Of a stretch of 64,000 nt of DNA, positions 62,411 to 64,000 are shown piece after piece; position 1 is the stretch's first letter, and each line of letters starts with the position of its first letter. Origin of the DNA: HGM13006 sp900757695 (GTDB lineage Bacteria; Bacillota; Clostridia; Oscillospirales; Oscillospiraceae). The stretch spans positions 124,001 to 188,000 of the forward strand of contig CAUHNW010000001.1 in NCBI GenBank assembly GCA_959607825.1, read 5' to 3'. Made by a program: the position numbers and the translations under genes. Under the pieces are notes generated by a model. That model was not told where the DNA came from, did not search any database, and saw only the letters and a list, made by a program, of their open reading frames with translations.

Positions 62411-62452
62411 GTAGCATGCTACAATTGTAGGGTATATTCACTATTTTGTCAA
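62411..62452 (-). promoter_or_regulatory. MarR promoter with overlapping palindromes
   Basis: Minus-strand TTGACA (62447-62452) and TACAAT (62424-62429) with a 17-base spacer. CTACAATTGTAG (62419-62430) covers the -10 and GTAGCATGCTAC (62411-62422) lies just downstream, the layout of an autorepressor. Confidence 0.7.
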
Positions 62453-62643
62453 CACAGTTTTTGTGCAAAATAGCAATTTTCAAAAAAGCTTTACATTTCT
62501 TCCCGCTGTACCGGGATACAGATCTCCGCCCATTGCCTCTACCTGCTCCTCCGGTGCCGGCAGCTGGCCCCATGCACTGCTGACTCCGCTCTGCCGCAGA
62601 AAAAGCGGCAGCGGATCACTCCCCTGCCGCTATATCAATTTCC

Positions 62644-63345
62644 TTATCCCACCGGGATGCCCCGGAGGCCACCGGTCTTGTCCGTAACATGCAGTGTCAG
62701 TATCGGTCTATCCTCCTCCAATGCCCCGGTAAAGGTAAACAGGGAGCCATTTCCTGTTTTCGTGGTTACGGTAAATGCATCCGGCGTCCCGGTAACAGAC
62801 AGGAACGGGTTCATATCGCACTTGTCCCCCAGCTTCGGAAGGGGCGGCATTTCTCCTCCGGGCATCGGTGCTCCACCTCCTGCCGGGCCGCCTCCGGCCA
62901 TCATGTCCTTCATAAATTCCAGCGTCTTCTCGTCCATCAGGCAGTACATCTCGCCACCCAGCGCACCGTTTTCCTTCCGGATCACAAAATGGTTCTCCTT
63001 GACGCCGCCGGGAGAGTACACGCCCACCAGATATTCCCCCTCCAAATGCCCCGGTGTACCGGAAAGGCGCTTCCCGGGCTCCAGCGGTATGGTCTCATGG
63101 GTGGTCAGAATCAGCTCCAGCCCCTGCGGCTTCTCCTCCCCGGAAAGGATAAACTCCGTGCGGCCCACCATGGTACTGCAGGTCAGCGTTCCCCCTTCCA
63201 GCTTCCCCTCCACCGGGCACAGCTCCGTAGGCACATAGGGATTCGTCAGGGTGCCGCTCAGCCGCTCCGGCTGGCCCGAAAGGGTCAGGGTCGTCTTCCG
63301 GTCTCCCCCGGGCAGGGGCAGAGTGATTTCGTAGGTTCCGTTCAT
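62644..63345 (-). CDS. Hypothetical beta-rich protein
   Basis: A 233-residue protein of unknown family without signal peptide or membrane helix. It appears to hold repeated beta-strand modules: an N-terminal YEITLPLPGGDRKTTLTLSG with LSGTLTNPYVP, a middle LTTHETIPLEPGKRLSGTPG, and a C-terminal FTVTTKTGNGSLFTFTGALE. A Gly/Pro/Met-rich linker lies between (AGGGPAGGGAPMPGGEMPP). GGAGG is just upstream of the ATG. It may be a lipocalin-like or substrate-binding fold, but I claim no function. Confidence 0.7.
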   Translation of the reverse strand: MNGTYEITLPLPGGDRKTTLTLSGQPERLSGTLTNPYVPTELCPVEGKLEGGTLTCSTMVGRTEFILSGEEKPQGLELILTTHETIPLEPGKRLSGTPGHLEGEYLVGVYSPGGVKENHFVIRKENGALGGEMYCLMDEKTLEFMKDMMAGGGPAGGGAPMPGGEMPPLPKLGDKCDMNPFLSVTGTPDAFTVTTKTGNGSLFTFTGALEEDRPILTLHVTDKTGGLRGIPVG

Positions 63346-63428
63346 ATGGGCATTCCTCCTTATCTCGTACCTATATTATATCGGAAAGCTCCGCCGAGGG
63401 GGATGCAGAAATCCACGTTCTTTTATGC

Positions 63429-63463
63429 AAAAACTGTGCATCCCAGTGAGATGCACAGTTTTT
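63429..63463. other. Isolated hairpin between divergent genes
   Basis: A perfect 14-bp stem (AAAAACTGTGCATC/GATGCACAGTTTTT) with a 7-base loop. It has the form of a bidirectional terminator but lies between two divergent genes, where no transcript obviously ends. Confidence 0.6.
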
Positions 63464-63560
63464 AGAGGAAAAAAGCAGAGTTTCTTTCTACGCTTTTTAT
63501 GGTGAAAACGCTATACTGAGTACATCAATCATCAGGAATGCATAGAAAGGATGCGATAGT

Positions 63561-64000
63561 ATGGCAAGAAAGGCACTGATTCTCTACGCCTCCGTTACCG
63601 GCAACACGGAGAAGATCGCAGGGTGCTTTCAGGAAGCACTGGAGGAAATGAACTGGCAGGTGGATTCCATCAAGATCACCAATCAGACCAGCTTTGTGGA
63701 AAACCCCATTTTCTTCGATCAATACGACCTTCTGTTTGTGGGCAGCCCCATTATGGCGGGCCTTCCCTCCACGCTCATTGGAAAGAATCTGGGGCTTACG
63801 GCCTCCATGCCGCCCCGGATGTACTCGGACCGGCTGATCATGCCCGGCCTCAAGCGCCCCGAATCTCCGGACTACACCCCCTACGCCATCGAGTTCTGCA
63901 CCTACGGCGGCACCTCCACGGGCCCCAGCGAGTGTCTGGCTACGCTGGCCATTGAAAAGCTGTATCTGGAAAACCTCTATATTCAGACCATCGGGCAGTT
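63561..64000 (+). CDS. Flavodoxin-family protein (3' end outside window)
   Basis: At least 146 residues, open to the window end. The N-terminus ALILYASVTGNTEKIAGCFQ is the FMN phosphate-binding loop of flavodoxins (S/T-x-T-G-N-T), and FDQYDLLFVGSPIMAGLPS contains the second FMN-contact segment. The following IEFCTYGGTSTGPSE matches the third loop in flavodoxin-like domains. It may be a flavodoxin or part of a larger flavoprotein; the rest is not visible. AAAGG lies about 11 bases before the ATG. Confidence 0.85.
   Translation, partial: MARKALILYASVTGNTEKIAGCFQEALEEMNWQVDSIKITNQTSFVENPIFFDQYDLLFVGSPIMAGLPSTLIGKNLGLTASMPPRMYSDRLIMPGLKRPESPDYTPYAIEFCTYGGTSTGPSECLATLAIEKLYLENLYIQTIGQ

Noticed and set aside
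1..64000. CRISPR arrays, tRNA or rRNA genes, prophage
   Set aside because: No regularly spaced repeats, no cloverleaf-like intergenic sequence and no integrase or structural phage genes were seen in either strand.

Overview
The window looks like a chromosome segment of a spore-forming, anaerobic Clostridia bacterium, most likely a gut Oscillospiraceae/Ruminococcaceae-type organism. The evidence is a complete spoIIIA operon, a Firmicutes-style T-box in front of ilv genes, strong AGGAGG ribosome binding sites, GC-rich coding DNA, rpsO-pnp, a DUF1836 protein, and Old-Yellow-Enzyme/FAD oxidoreductase, MATE and multidrug ABC genes. The genus is inferred and is not shown by any marker gene. No rRNA, tRNA, CRISPR array, intact transposase or phage gene was seen.

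Layout: 1-2.3 kb, end of a trp operon (trpD'-trpC-trpF, +). 2.4-4.1 kb, cysteine desulfurase and an Asp23 protein (-). 4.1-8.9 kb, spoIIIAA-AH (-), the channel operon between mother cell and forespore. 9.0-11.2 kb, secD-secF. 11.3-14.2 kb, purB and an aspartate-type aminotransferase. 14.5-17.4 kb, leuC-leuD-leuB (-), divergent from a Crp/Fnr regulator. 18.4-18.7 kb, repeat copy A. 18.7-23.4 kb, uppP-ftsK-ansA (-). 23.7-25.7 kb, an FMN/Fe-S/FAD enoate-reductase-like enzyme (+). 25.8-28.9 kb, nadE-yfcE-DUF1836 (-). 29-32.2 kb, small regulatory units: XRE regulator plus membrane protein, and ECF sigma plus anti-sigma-like protein. 32.3-39.9 kb, a branched-chain amino acid operon read leftward from one promoter and T-box: two tandem acetolactate synthase large/small pairs, then ilvC and ilvD. 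39.9-40.9 kb, a chimeric glycosyltransferase/acyltransferase remnant. 41-43.7 kb, rpsO-pnp. 43.8-45.6 kb, mgtE behind a leader peptide and attenuator-like stems. 45.6-50.1 kb, a small acidic protein, an ABC-F ATPase, NAD kinase and a MATE transporter. 50.4-53.9 kb, an E2-like acyltransferase, a frameshifted acyl-CoA ligase and endonuclease IV. 54-56.4 kb, a large LuxR/MalT-type regulator. 56.4-56.75 kb, repeat copy B. 56.7-62.4 kb, a second MATE transporter and a MarR-controlled ABC exporter pair. 62.6-64 kb, a hypothetical protein and the start of a flavodoxin-family gene.

Leucine, isoleucine/valine and tryptophan synthesis account for much of the window; leuCDB and ilvBN-C-D together cover most of the branched-chain pathway, with the aminotransferase nearby. 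Most other genes are housekeeping.

The least expected features are: (1) a roughly 200-bp structured repeat in two inverted copies about 38 kb apart, each sitting between two copies of a local intrinsic terminator, with a 34-bp direct duplication at one copy and a compensatory base-pair change between copies; (2) a 29-codon leader ORF upstream of mgtE with mutually exclusive RNA pairings and a terminator, and no recognisable M-box; (3) a fusion of two truncated genes at 39.9 kb; (4) a 137-bp overlap of spoIIIAA with spoIIIAB.
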